Positions 1 through 11,900 of a DNA stretch of 64,000 bases are shown here, piece after piece. The position numbers and the translations under genes are program-made. The stretch covers positions 3,528,631 through 3,592,630 of the forward strand of contig OZ024790.1 in assembly GCA_964017065.1 (NCBI GenBank). The letters run 5' to 3'. The DNA is from Haliclona indistincta. Its lineage: Eukaryota > Porifera > Demospongiae > Haplosclerida > Chalinidae. Within the stretch, counting starts at the first letter, position 1. Each line of letters begins with the position of its first letter. The notes beneath the pieces were generated by a model. That model saw only the letters and a program-made list of their open reading frames with translations. It searched no databases and was not told the origin of the DNA.

Positions 1-172
1 CATTTTTCATTTATTAATTTTGCTTATTATCATTATTTTTGTTCCTACACCGGTATGGATGGTCTTAAATAGCTATGTATGCAAAATTATTAATTTTAGT
101 AAACACATGCAGCATTTAAACATAAACCTTTGGTGTCGTTGTTCTAGAATTACAGTAAATTTATTAACTCAC

Positions 173-763
173 CCACAAATTTAATTCTCCTAGAGCTTGC
201 TCTATAAGCTGCTTTGTTGGTCGACAACTGAACTTATAGCTAGATAAATCTATGTCCATTGACAAATCAAGAGAAGGTAAGGCTTCTGTGCCATCCCACA
301 AAAGTGCCTCAACATCATAGTCATCACCTAAGAGAGGACTGTTTTCCGATATCTGTAGTAACCAGAACGGCAGTTGAAAGCGTAGCTGATTAATGATTTC
401 AGGATGAAAGATCCGATATATTTCTCGATTGGTCCATCCAAACGTGTATTTTCCATTTTTATAACATATAGAAGGTTTATCATTGAGGCAAAAGTCCAAT
501 TTTAGCTCTTCATAAGAAGGATTGATGTTGAGTTGGTAAGTTACTTTCACCAGTACAGGTTGAGTGACTCGTGTTGGTGGATAGAAAATGGAGTTCAGGA
601 GAAGAAGATTAACATCATCATGCGTGCTATTGAAGAGAGTATTGCGAAATATCCTGTAAAGAGCAGTACATTCTTGCAGATAGAGTCCAGTGGTGTTGCA
701 CTGAGACTGAGCACAGCTTACGATAACACAGATTATGAGGAAAGAAAGCGCAGTACTCTTCAT
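173..763 (-). CDS. Exon 1 of secreted-ectodomain membrane protein (family L, member 1; gene runs off left edge)
   Basis: I do not recognise this family. The ATG at 763-761 opens 197 codons that end at TGG|GTGAGT, a strong splice donor at 172-171, so the open frame past 173 is probably intron. The N-terminus is a clear signal peptide (a hydrophobic run ending in VSCAQSQC). The ectodomain has several Cys, a YTFGWTNREI block, an NQLRFQLPFW block and a LIEQALGELN end. The same blocks, in the same order and with the same donor, occur in exon 1 of the gene at 20834-18797. There a second exon adds a polytopic membrane half, so the second exon of this gene is expected left of position 1. It lies divergent to the gene at 1674, with a 910-bp shared upstream region. 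The family assignment by paralogy is firm; molecular function is unknown. Confidence 0.8.
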
Positions 764-1673
764 CTCGTGTATTGTGCCTAGAGCTGAAAAAAATTAAATT
801 TTAAGCATGCATGCAAGTTGGTAACTAGTTAGTCAACCACGAACGTGTAAAATGGCAGGGCAACCTGCTCCTACATGTAGTCTCGTTCCCAGACCTCAAC
901 CATAGATACCACTATGCCGCAGGCTGTGTTCCTATAGGTGGCGATCGGCGCTCACAAACATAATGGCAAGAACAACAAATTAATGCAAATTGTTTTCCCA
1001 CACCTGTTGGCAGCGAAATCGCTCATTTGAGCCAGCTACAAATAAATTAAAGCTACAGCGAGGGTCGGGCTGCCCCCGATCCTCGCATTCGAGAATAGTG
1101 TCGTGTCACTGCCAGTGACCTCTGATCTGATTGGTGGTATCAATATCTTGAGTGCTGCACACGAAAGCCTGTTTGGAATCTCCAAACAAGACCTCAGGCT
1201 TTCCTACACTCTTACTAGTCTGAAACTTAAGCCGAAGATCAGGCCTATACAACTGGGCGCATTATCAGAGTTGTAGAACTCTACTGCACTATACTCTATA
1301 GCACAAACATCCAGGCGCCGGAATGAACGTTCGCCAGCACCAGTTCATTTCGCAAAGTGACAAAAATGATAATCAAGGGCAGTTTCTAACCTTTTCAAAG
1401 TCACTGAGCTCCCAAAAGAAGTAGTTGAATCAACGTTAACCTTAGCTAAACGTCCTCAGCCAAATTTGGTTTGCGGTAAGATACAGCCAATACGACCAGT
1501 GTGGATAAATGAGTGCCTGTTAAAACATTGAAAGCTGGCTCTGTGGCGCTGCAAACAAAGCGCTGCCGTGAATTACTACTATAGGGCCGCACACCAGGAG
1601 AGCATTAAGTGTTGCTGCGTCCACGGCGTTGTATGAGCAGAGCTCAGACTCAAACTTCAACTGAGTCGAGTCA
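764..1673. promoter_or_regulatory. Intergenic region between divergent membrane protein genes
   Basis: No credible ORF on either strand. The stretch separates the 5' ends of two divergently transcribed genes, so it must contain both promoters, possibly a shared one. No TATA box or other element stands out. This is inferred from position only. Confidence 0.4.
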
Positions 1674-2873
1674 ATGGCAGCTGACAAAAAGAACAATGTT
1701 TCCGCAGCGTTATGGCTGGTGTGGCTTATAGGACAACTCACTGTCACTGTTACCCTACTTTTGCTGTCTGGAGCCTATTTTGGACTGGAGAGATCTCAGC
1801 AGTGCGGTCTCAATCAAACCGATGACAATGTGAGCAGTAACACGAACAATACAACGGGCGCCCCTTCGTGCGGTTTCTCAGCTGCAATTTTGGGATTGGC
1901 ATTGTTTGCGTGCATTGTCAGTGTAGTAGACGCGACCATCAATCTCCACGATATAATTCATGAAGTCGGTTTTGAAAACGATCCAAAGCCGAGTAACGGC
2001 AGTACTACAAAACAAGTTAACCCAAATGGACACAACTGTGCTACACTTGAACTTTCGTGTGGATGTATTTCAAAATCGTCTATGAACACAGTAAGAGTAT
2101 GTTACTGTTGGATACTAGTACACGCTATATTAATCACTATCGCAGCTAATACTTATGAGTGGACGTGGGAAACAAATAGTTTTTCGATGCTGGTCAACAC
2201 TGTAATGTTCTTCTTTACCAGTATAGTGTACTTGTTATTGATAGTTGCTGTATTGATGTGGCATTGTTGCCGCTATACAACTACTGATGAAACTGAATCA
2301 GAGGGAACAAACGATGAAGCAACTGTTACAGTGGATAAAAAAAGAAAGAAAGAAATCGTTGAAAAAACTTTTTTGGTGGTATTTTTGATTGTATCAAATG
2401 GTTTTTGCCTAGCAGCCACTTTGTTTACATTCTTCTTACCACAAAAAGAATACTCGAATCGTATTCCTGGCTTAGTAATGGTGTTGCTGTATGTTATTGT
2501 AACCTCTATCAGCTGGTTCATATTGGACAAACGCTACTTGAATTGTCTTTCAATTTCTTTAATGATACTCATCCTAATTGTTTCTGCTATGGCATCCATT
2601 CTAGTGATAACATTGGTCATCATTAACCCACAGAATAGTGAGTATTTTTCACTTATTTTCATAGGTCCTTTATTGCTGTGGATAATAATTTTATTTTCTG
2701 TATGGGTATGCATACTATATGTAGAATGGTTAAAAAAAAGTCAGATTCCAAAAAAAACTGCAGAAAATCCAAGTCATAGTGATTATACAGATATGGATGA
2801 AACTAGTAGATTTGGCCGCTGTGCAATAAATACTGCACCGATGATAAACCTTGATGAAAGTAGTGAAACATAA
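1674..2873 (+). CDS. Eight-segment membrane protein (family R, member 1)
   Basis: Single-exon ORF of 399 aa with a genuine ATG. I do not recognise the family. Predicted membrane segments lie at about residues 12-36, 67-88, 142-160, 171-198, 231-254, 264-284, 293-316 and 328-351. The first outside loop has several N-glycosylation motifs (NQT, NVS, NNTT). A conserved core around segment 3 reads NTVRVCYCWILVHAILITIA, and the loop before it is Cys-rich (LSCGCIS). The loop between segments 4 and 5 is polar and ends in a basic KKRKKE patch. The C-terminal tail of about 45 aa is Ser/Thr-rich and probably cytosolic. A closely related damaged copy lies at 12661-13678 and a more diverged intact paralogue at 23463-24818. 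It is divergent to the leftward signal-peptide gene, the same arrangement as at 20.8/23.5 kb. Confidence 0.85.
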   Translation: MAADKKNNVSAALWLVWLIGQLTVTVTLLLLSGAYFGLERSQQCGLNQTDDNVSSNTNNTTGAPSCGFSAAILGLALFACIVSVVDATINLHDIIHEVGFENDPKPSNGSTTKQVNPNGHNCATLELSCGCISKSSMNTVRVCYCWILVHAILITIAANTYEWTWETNSFSMLVNTVMFFFTSIVYLLLIVAVLMWHCCRYTTTDETESEGTNDEATVTVDKKRKKEIVEKTFLVVFLIVSNGFCLAATLFTFFLPQKEYSNRIPGLVMVLLYVIVTSISWFILDKRYLNCLSISLMILILIVSAMASILVITLVIINPQNSEYFSLIFIGPLLLWIIILFSVWVCILYVEWLKKSQIPKKTAENPSHSDYTDMDETSRFGRCAINTAPMINLDESSET

Positions 2874-3180
2874 ACAATTACTAATAATTGAGTCATTGTA
2901 CTGTATTACTCAGTAATAACAGAAACCATACATGTAGTTGTTCTGATGTTACTATTGGGATTACACTGTATTATTATTATTATTATAATAAAATGATTTT
3001 ATTACTTTGAAAAAAAATTATTACTCCATGATCATACCTCAGTGGGCAGAGCATGTAAGAGCAAAAGCCAATGCCAATAGCAATGATGCATACAACAATA
3101 CAGAGAACGACAATTCAGAAGGCGATAATGCAGGAAAGAGCATTCAATAATTGGCATCATGAGAATATGAAAATTCCAAA
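2874..3180 (+). other. 3' flank of the family R gene with polyadenylation signal
   Basis: AATAAA lies at 2987-2992, about 115 bases after the stop. The stretch up to about 3150 is recognisably duplicated after the truncated copy (13680-13960), so the duplication extended past the gene. No gene here. Confidence 0.6.
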
Positions 3181-4440
3181 TGAAGCATCAAAGGTGCAGA
3201 TGCCTCGGTGGAATGTAACCACTCTCACATACACAGCATCAAATTAAACTGCAGCTGTTGTACCTTTCTGTACAGGTAGGTATAAAACGCGGAACGTGGA
3301 ATGGAATGGAACGCGGAATGGAATGTGGAATGGAACGTCAAACAGAGAGAAAACAGTCAAATTTCGACTTGAAAAGAAAAAGGACACTTGCTTTGACTTT
3401 TTCAGCTTGCGTACTGCTGCACGCAAAGAGTGGAGAGCGGTAGTGGAGTGTGAGAAGCGTTGATAGCTGCATGGTGTCAGACTATAATAAATAGTACATG
3501 TACAAGCAACTCAGCCTGAGATTTCTGCGTGAGCGTAACTCATGAGAAATGAATCAGAGGTTAAACTCACTAACTATACAGGCAGAGTTTAGTCTAACAG
3601 CGCACGCTGATCTTTACGCTGGAACTAAGTTAACGTTCTAACAACAGCCTTGCTGTAAACATACTCATACTGCACACCCACAGCCACACCCCTTTGTTGC
3701 ACCGGAGTAGACTACATGCTGCCTGGATACAAACAACGGTTATAAGTCATGTTATGGTGACCTAAGCTAAGAGTAGAGTTTCTCTCCGTCACCAAGAGAG
3801 CTAGTAATTCCTATGAACTTGATTCAGTAGTCTGCACACGATGAGCCTGAGCGAGTGGCACGTGACCTACAGCTAGTCTTTGAGGGCTACACTGCAGAAC
3901 ACAGATCAGACTACGTTGGACAACTCTATAGAAGTGAGCTCTATGCCATGGTTCAAGCTGAACAAGTCAAATCAAGTTTTTTTTTTCGTTTGACGTTCCA
4001 TTCCATAATCCATTCCGTCGTTCCATTCCATTCCACGTTCCGCGTTTTATACCTACCCTTTCTGTACAGAAAACAATGCAGAATAATAGTTATGCAATCA
4101 GAAGCCAATCAGTGCTGACCACTAAGTCAACTGGGCGTGTCTATCTAATGTTCAGTTCGAGTGCAGGGCACAGCACAGCACACGAGCAAGACAGCGTCCA
4201 TAGATTGCTTGCACAATTTCTTTAGACATGCGCTGCTATCCTGTAATGAAATTTTAACCTATCAGCTTCTAGGCAGTCAACTGTTGATAGTTATGTCTAC
4301 GGAGAACTCTAGTCTACATGTAGATCGCCAGCACGGCCATCGATCGCGAGGTAAGCAAATTACGCCATGACTCGAGAACGAAGCTTTATATACAAGTCTT
4401 CCACGCTGTTCACAAAATCACTGGCTGGTTCAAAGCTTTA
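3181..4440. repeat. GCCTCGG-family element interrupted by another element
   Basis: One end of a dispersed family seen throughout the window starts here (GCATCAAAGGTGCAGATGCC, followed by TCGGTGGAAT). The family body resumes after the 781-bp insertion at 3276-4056, with the shared block CAATCAGTGCTGACCAC and the phrase CTGGGCGTGTCTA. No coding capacity. The far end is not sharply defined. Confidence 0.6.
3276..4056. mobile_element. 781-bp inverted-repeat element with 13-bp direct repeats
   Basis: The ends are inverted copies starting GTAGGTATAAAACGCGGAAC. The inverted arms of roughly 70 bp are rich in a degenerate GGAATGGAAC motif. The 13-mer CCTTTCTGTACAG directly abuts both ends (3263-3275 and 4057-4069). 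The surrounding GCCTCGG-family element continues on both sides, so this is an insertion. A short open frame near 3855 has no recognisable homology. The family is unknown. Confidence 0.75.
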
Positions 4441-5170
4441 AAATGATATACGATGATGCATAGTTGCGTTGCTGCCACATAGAATGAACGCATTTCACAA
4501 ACCCTCGGCGTCTACGCTCCATAGACCATAGTTGGGGATTGCAGCAGGAGTTTACCACTAGTGCCAACCTGCTTAGCTTATAGGCTGTAGCTATATTGAA
4601 ACTGCACTGCTAACTAGTTATGGCTTTCAGAAGGAGCTTTGCAGGCTTGCAGCTAAAGCCAACCTGCTTACTATTGAAACTGTACTGGTAAACAGAAGAC
4701 AGCAAAGTGCTGACCACAAGGACAAGGTGTGTCAAGTGGGCGTGACCGTGAACACGAGTAGGTAGCCATTGCTCTTGGCTTTGATAGGCTTTTTCTTGAG
4801 ATGTCTACGCACCCCCAGAGCTGTCCTGAAGTTTAGATGGAATCTACAAGTACCTAGATAGTCAAAAATTGGCGCTTTTGTAGTCAGAGAGGTCCAAGAT
4901 GGCGGTCAAGGTGAGCCAGCCATACATAACTCGAGAACGAAAGCACTTTAGCAAAATCCACGAGTCACATTGCAAGCCATTGTCGAGCTTGTCATGCTCA
5001 TAACCTTACCAGCGCGTAGAAATGATCGCCGATTTCTGCAGCTCGATGGACAGAATGAATGAACGAATGAGTGAACGAATGACAAACCAAGTACCGTAAC
5101 CCTCGCGCATATGCGCCAAGGGTTAATAACCCTCGCGCATATGCGCCAAGGGTTAATAAATCGCGCGAAC
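4441..5170. repeat. CCCTCGGCG-type dispersed repeat with terminal hairpins
   Basis: This sequence recurs at 39606-40782 and about 59400-59950. It contains the phrases AAACCCTCGGCG, AAGTGGGCGTGACCGTGAAC and GAGCTGTCCTGAAGTTTAGA. It ends in two tandem 27-29-bp hairpin units (about 5099-5157) whose arms are CCCTCGCGCAT and ATGCGCCAAGGG. No coding capacity. Confidence 0.6.
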
Positions 5171-5825
5171 AATGGCCTAGGAATCTCCGAAACTTCCTGT
5201 GTAAATCAACGTGACGTCATGGCACGCCCATTTAATTACGTACACTTATGGCCCCTTTGTGGATAGCTATTGCTGCGCTAAGCATACGATCCAGGCAGCC
5301 AATTTTTTCTGCTGAAAGAGTATACCTACTAGCATCCTTGTGACCCTCAACAGAAGAACTAACAGCTTATTTGTCTGACGTTCGATGCATGCAAACTTAA
5401 CAAGCCGATAGAGAAAATGTATATACAAGGTTTACCTTCAATTACAATAGATTCCACAAAGAAACTTTGCTAAAATTTAGGCAAAACGTGTTTACTTGTC
5501 CTGGGAATGGCAAAATCAGCGCTACAGTGGCTGCTAGAGAAGCGACCGTACATTCTCAAACGTATTGCGATTATTGACAACGATGTTGCACATGGAGATA
5601 TTAATTCTAGAACGCATGATTTTACAAAGAAACAGTAACAAAATTCAGCTTTAGCATGTAAACTTGCCCTATGAACGATCAAACAGCGTGTATGTTGTTC
5701 ACTGGAGACGCGATAGCTATTGTGCCATCGACTTAATCAATTTATACGGAGAAAATATTTTCAAAAATATACGGTTTCTGACATCGCTACTGCCAGTATT
5801 CGCCTAACATGCCATAATAGTACTG
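5171..5825. other. No gene seen
   Basis: Non-coding on inspection. Small open frames lack coding character, and no RNA gene or defined repeat was recognised. Confidence 0.4.
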
Positions 5826-5998
5826 GCTACGCCGTTAGGTCCATACCGGCGCCGTTAGGTCCATACTGGGCGCTGTTAGGCGAATACTGGGCGCTGTTAG
5901 GCGAATACTGGTCCATACTAGCGCTTTTAGGTCCATACAGGCGCCTTTAGGTCCATACTGGCGCCGTTAGGTTCATACTGGGCGCTGTTAGGCGAAGG
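5826..5998. repeat. Short tandem repeat, about 20-22-bp unit
   Basis: Roughly eight imperfect units alternate GCCGTTAGGTCCATACTGG and GCTGTTAGGCGAATACTGG. Open frames across it are by-products of the repeat. Confidence 0.8.
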
Positions 5999-6860
5999 TT
6001 TTAGGGTCTTGGGTTTAGTTTTTAGGCTCTTGTGTGCGAGACCACGCCCATTTACCGCCGTCCGTTTCAGTTTTCCGTTTCCTTCTTTTCCATATACCCG
6101 TGAAGATTGAGCACGATCAATTGTAAACACTTTTTCTTTAGTTGTGCGAAAGGTTCGAAGCTAAAACTGCTCAAGCAAGCTCATCTGCCATCTGTGCAGG
6201 AATCTATGCGATGATTTCGCCGAGCGCTGCTCGTACGCGATGTGGTGCCAGCCTGTGTTGCTGTAATATCGAATACCCCCAGAGTCTTTGAGTCTCTGGG
6301 GGGCTCAGCTCTCTCACTACCACAACCATTTCCACTATCGGTCGCCACCTGGGCCAACGTAGAGTAAACCACCTATATTCGGCCACCATCTATAATCGGA
6401 CACTCGCTCGTACACTTGCAAATGGGTCATTCCATACGAAATCAACCACACTTTGAATGTTCAAGTTACAGATTTGCACGAAACTTGGTGCACATGTTGG
6501 GTAGAGTAAGGTTATTACTTTCCTGAAATAAAAGTGATCTATGATGAATGGCTTCTGAGATATAGCCAATTAACTATCGGACTTTTTAACGAAAATGGCT
6601 TCGCTAGCTGTTACTCATGTCATTGTAACTTTTTATCAGAACATTTCTACATCATGAGGCTAGTACCATCTTATAGCTCATGAAACTGGCTTTCGCATGA
6701 AATGTTGTAAGGTTTCATTTTCAAAATTTATTAATTAATTAACAGGTTGTTAAACTTTGACCTACGATTTCTAAAAAAATGCTGCCTGAATTTTTTTGTT
6801 GTGAATGTATAATCATGCCACACTATTGGTCTGTCACAGCGATATCTGTCCTACCTGAAA
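5999..6860. other. No gene seen
   Basis: No convincing exon or RNA gene. Short open frames at 6181-6389 on the minus strand lack any recognisable motif. Confidence 0.4.
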
Positions 6861-7275
6861 ATTGTCCCATGGGACAAAATTCAGCTGATGATAATTGTCC
6901 TAGGATAAAAATTGATTGACGAATTTTGTCCTAGGACAAAATTGGATCGACGGTTTTTGTCCTAGCCGACACAAATTTGTCCTAGGACAAAAAACGCCAA
7001 CGAAAACTCTCCTAGGACAAAATAAGCTAACGGGAACTGTCCTAGGACCAAAATATTCCGACGAAAATTGTCCTAGGACTAAAATATTCCGGCGAAAACT
7101 GTCCTGGGACTAAATACGCCAACGAGAACTGTCCTAGGACAAAATAAGAAGCCAACGAAAACTGTTCTAGGACAAAATAAGAAGCCAACGAAAACTGTCC
7201 TAGGACAAAATAAGAAGCCAACGAAAACTGTCCTAGGACAAATTTAAGACTGACCCAACGAAAACTGTCCTATAA
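6861..7275. repeat. Tandem CCTAGGACAAAAT repeats at the left end of the Academ-like element
   Basis: About a dozen imperfect units of roughly 28-33 bp with the core GTCCTAGGACAAAATAAGAA followed by GCCAACGAAAACT. The core is itself palindromic (TTTGTCCTAGGACAAA). It lies just upstream of the helicase gene and may be subterminal binding-site repeats of the transposon. That role is inference. Confidence 0.75.
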
Positions 7276-7406
7276 TAATGGTGTCTATAGTTCAAATGGC
7301 GGGGTAAGTTATGAATGAATTAAGATTTTTGTTTTCAGTGACAATAGGCCTTTCCATTATAAGACATAAGGAATGTTGATTAAAAACTAATGAAATTCAT
7401 CGAGAA

Positions 7407-8978
7407 ATGATGACCAGTGACGGTGAGCGACGTCATTTGCTGGAGTTCACTCAGAGCCATAATTACGTAATTAGCCCCACTTTTCGTGGGCCTTGGATAT
7501 TTTCGTTACTCATCCGCGACACGTATGACGTAGTTGCGATGGAGGCTGTCCCAGTACGACAATTCGATGACGCCCTATCCTTCTCTCTTCAGTGCTTATC
7601 ACGCAGTGATCTGACATTGAAGCCAAAACAACGAGAGATTTTGCTCAACTTATTTGCTAAACGCAACGTATTTGCGTGGCTACCTACTGGATATGGAAAA
7701 TCTATTTGCTATCAAGTTTTACCGTTTCTTTTGTCGTCCAGTAGTAGTGCAGCTGGTCTAGTTATAGTTGTATCTCCACTTGTTTCTTTGATGGTGGAGC
7801 AGACTCGTGCTCTGCGCAAAGTAGGAGTAAAGGCAGCTATTTTATCAACAGCTGCTGGCAAGGTAGACAAGACCCTTACAGCAACCGAGGAAGACCTGGC
7901 TATATACAGAATGCTGTTTTGTGCACCAGAAGCTGTATTGTGCAGTACATGGAGAGACACAGTGCAGAACAAGGATTTGGCAGAGAGAGTTGTTGCAGTG
8001 GCAATTGATGAAGCGCACTGTGTCTCTAAATGGTGAGTCATCATACACATGCATCATTCAGTTACTTCAGTTGATCGAATTCAGTAATTTTACTTCAATT
8101 GAATATTCTATGTACCATAATATTATCTGTCAAGTAAACATTCTTTTTACATGTACAGGAGTCATGAGTTCAGACCATGCTATGGACGAATACACGAGAT
8201 AAAGGCATTTCTACCAAAAGGTACTCCATTTTTCGCTTGCACAGCTACTGCCACACAAAGTGTCAGAGAAGAAGTCATCAGAAGTTTGGAGATGGTTGAC
8301 TGTGTGTTCATTTGTGTGTCCCCTGATCGTCCTAATATCTATTATGCAGTCTTTCAATCAAGTTGTATATCCAACGATGTTGGTTGGGCATTAGAATCAT
8401 TAAAGAGAGATCGTCAGAAAGCAGAACGCATGATAGTGTATTGCCGCACACTAGATATGTGTGCTCACCTGTACTCATACTTCTTGTATGAACTTGGTGC
8501 AAATGCTTACTACCCTTCAGGAGCCGAGGAACTGTGCTGCAATCGTGTAATCGCTATGTACCATGCTTGTACTCCACAATCCAACAAAGATGTTGTATTG
8601 AAGAGTCTTCAAGAGCCAGGAGGTATTGTTAGAGTTGTGTTTGCAACAATAGCACTTGGGATGGGAATTGATTTAAGGAATGTGAACACAATCATACACT
8701 ATGGTGCGCCCCGTAGTTTAGAAGACTACTTCCAAGAGAGTGGAAGAGGTGGCAGATCAGGAGAACCAGCAAAATCCATCATCTACTGGAAGCCAAAGGA
8801 CTGTCCAATCCGTAAAGAGCTAAAAACCATTCAAGACAAAGAAACAGTAGCTGTACGAAGTTACCTAGAAAATTGCAGTGAGTGTAGAAGATTTCAGCTT
8901 CTCAAGTATTTCGATCCGAATTTAGCTGAAGTAGGCACAAACTCAAACAGTTGTTGGGATTTCTGTTCTCAAAGTTAG
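7407..8978 (+). CDS. RecQ-like superfamily 2 DNA helicase of the transposon
   Basis: Two exons, 7407-8032 and 8159-8978, joined across a 126-bp GT-AG intron (donor TG|GTGAGT, acceptor TACAG|GAGT), give 481 aa in one frame. All helicase motifs are present: LKPKQ (Q motif); Walker A LPTGYGKS near residue 92; VVSPLVSLM (Ia); IDEAHCVSKWSHEFRP, with the RecQ-specific WSHEFRP spanning the splice junction; FACTATAT (III); MIVYCRT (IV); ATIALGMGIDLRNV (V); and QESGRGGRSG (VI, near residue 400). The C-terminus keeps a Cys cluster (CSECRR and CWDFC), a possible remnant of the RecQ zinc region, and then stops without HRDC or RQC domains. It is convergent with the presumed transposase, and the two stop codons overlap (TTAG at 8975-8978). 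The start at 7407 is uncertain; the Met at 7541 is an alternative. The ORF is intact. Confidence 0.85.
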
Positions 8979-11900
8979 TATACAATAGCATCCATCAAAT
9001 CTTCCATGCCTTCACTGTACTCAGCAATACACTCCTCAACTTGTTCACTACCACTTAAGTCTGAGTCACCATTGTCTTCATCCCATTCATCATCATCCCA
9101 TTCATCGTTCTCACTGTCTTCACGATCTTCGTTCTCCTCTAAAGCTGTGCAAATAGTGTGATATTTTTCCATCTCTTTTTTCCTTTTTTCTATCCATAAC
9201 AAGACCTTTTCTTTGTTTAAATTCCATAGAGGGTTTAACCTAATTGTCTTAAATTTTTTGTGGGACCTGCCAGGTTTTATATTGAGAATATCTTCCTTTA
9301 GTACAACATCGATAATTTTTGCGATGTCAGCAGCATCTGATTTAGTGCTATGAGCAGTTGTAATAATTGGTACACCAGATTCTTTGTCATACTGCTTACT
9401 AATCGCAAATACTGTGCTGACTGACCTTGCTGAGCGCTGCATGGCCTTTTCAGTAAGATTAGGCCCCATAGTTCTTATAATGCGTTTTAGCAGCTTTACC
9501 ACATGCTCATTATACAAGTCGGTAGGAATATTTTGACCTTTACCTCCTTTCACATTGACAAATCGATCCCATTTAGCCTGGTGTGCTAGTCTTGGTGAGA
9601 GTGTTGAATTCACTTGGAATTAGTGCCTCCAAAGCGTACTTGTGTCTTCCAGATGCTTTGAAGTGGGGCATCATTAGCTTCCAGCTTCGAAAAACGCGCT
9701 CACCATCTCCCTCAGCCCAAGCATCCTTTAGTTCTAAAAGTAGTGCACCATAATGGCACAAGTTGCGAGCATAATTGTACACTCTATCCTGTGTGTCTTC
9801 AATATCACTACTAATATCAATAAGTGTACACTCCTTAACAATAATGCCTGCCAAATTTGAAAGGTATTCCCACTGTTGCTCGATGGGTGCATGTTTAATG
9901 CCCTGGGGCAATACCAGAGTGTCATCTAACTTACTGCATCCAAGAACTTTACAAGCATATGCTAGTAGATGACCTTTCACCACTGTTAAGTAGAATTCTA
10001 GGTTGGCATCAACAGCTTTCTTTGTGTCTTGCTTGATGTTACTGCGATTTAGCAAAATTTGGAAATGTCTAAGAGTTCCAAAGTCCCCAGAAGAGGACTT
10101 CTTTCCGTACAACTTGTTCCATGCAACCTATAATAATAATAAACATACTCATTATTTTGAATGATACTCATTACAAATAATATAATTATTTCAGTCTGTG
10201 ACTAAGAGAACATAATACTCACCGTTAACAAGATCACCATACAGTGCCAATCTGATGTAACTGGTTCAAAAATACTCAGCCGCTCACCCACCGAATCTCC
10301 ATCTTTACGATGCATCTGTGCACCAACCTGCCTTTCACAAGTCAGCTGATCACCAGCTGACAGCAAGCGATCATGACTCGGATAGTCCTTGCCCAGATAT
10401 TCTTGCATTTTGGCCATTATGTCGATCATGTCTGTTCGACATGCCTCATTTTTGTAGAGAATATCAACAACTACTACATCGGATTTAGTAGACATTTCCT
10501 GCGAATATTTGTGCTTAATATGACTTGCTACAGCTCTGGAAAGAGGCTTTAAGTCTTTAAAGTACCGTGTCAAAAATCTTGCAACCATCACAATCAAATT
10601 TGATCTCATAGAAGAAATGTCTGTAGCATCTGGAAGAAGAGAAACAGAAGGTAGAGAGGAAATACTTGCAATGCGCCCATGTTGACTTAATGTAGGATCT
10701 GTAGTACGGCTGCTTCCTGCTAGAATGCTGTACAAGTGTAAGAGAGATCCATGATGATCAGACCGCATATCTCGGACAGACCGGTGTTTATCAACGTTGT
10801 CTCCCCAAAACATAAAAGGTGTACCAGTAACTAACCACTGTGATAACGGAAGAGTGTGTAAACTAGCGATTTCATCGAGTAATACCAGAGTTGCTGGATA
10901 GCTTACACAAATTCCCACTTGATTCAAGCGAGAGTATACCTGAATGATTATACAGAAGGTAAAATTAAACTAGAATAGCAATACATTACAAACACATACC
11001 TGTTTCTCAACATGTGACTGATACAAGAGCATAGAAATGATCGATACCGCACATTTCACGATTTCTCTCCTTAAGAAGGACAGCCATACTCATACACAAT
11101 CCTGGGTGATGAGCACTTGCCACTTTCAGCTGGTTGCGATGATCGCTGTGACTTACGGTAGTTGATAAAAGGCAAAACAAAGTTGGTGCATGTAGCGACA
11201 GCTCGTCAACCAATTGACTCCATTTAAACGTTGACATGGTCTTAACCGAAGTTTTTCGGAAAAGTGAAGCATTGTTTCGTCTACATAAAACTGAGCACTC
11301 AGAGTCAACAACTCCAGCAATTAGCTTAATCACGACATCAGCTAACTGTTTGTTCTTAAGAATTGCTTTACCTATACTGAGTAGGTTGCCTCCAGCTACA
11401 GCATTTTTAAGTTCAGTCAATGTGTCACATTGTGATACTGTGCTAGCAGCAGTGGGCTGGTGTGAAGACGCAAAACAAGTACTTTCAGTGAGAGAGTGAG
11501 GGTTTGAAGTACCAGTTGACGATATAGGATGTGTAGTCTCAATCAAAGAGCGAGATGCTATAGGCTGATGTAAGACATTAACAAATACAGTGGGAGTATG
11601 ACCAGCAGCCAAGGAGTCAAACAATGAAGAGGAAGAGTTACCAATAGCTGAAGTGTTAATCAAGTGGCTAACAGCTGTGGAGTTATAGCTAGCAGCTGAC
11701 TGATGTAAGGGGTTAGAAAGAGAATAATCAGAATTAACCAATGAAGAATGAGCAACTGATTGGTTGAAGGAGTTCATCAATACAGAAGAATGATCAACAG
11801 CTGTAGAGAAGACCAAGCGATCAGCATTAGCTAACATCGAGCAACCATCAGCTGAAGAGTTAACCAATAAACAGGAAGGGTGACCTGTAGCAGTTGAGTT

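Noticed and set aside
5099..5157. Regularly spaced hairpins resembling a CRISPR-type array (also 40624-40783)
   Set aside because: There are no unique spacers, the units are direct tandem copies within a dispersed eukaryotic repeat, and the genome is eukaryotic.
6181..6389. Minus-strand overlapping ORFs in a GC-richer stretch
   Set aside because: Two frames open at once, no domain, no splice partners.
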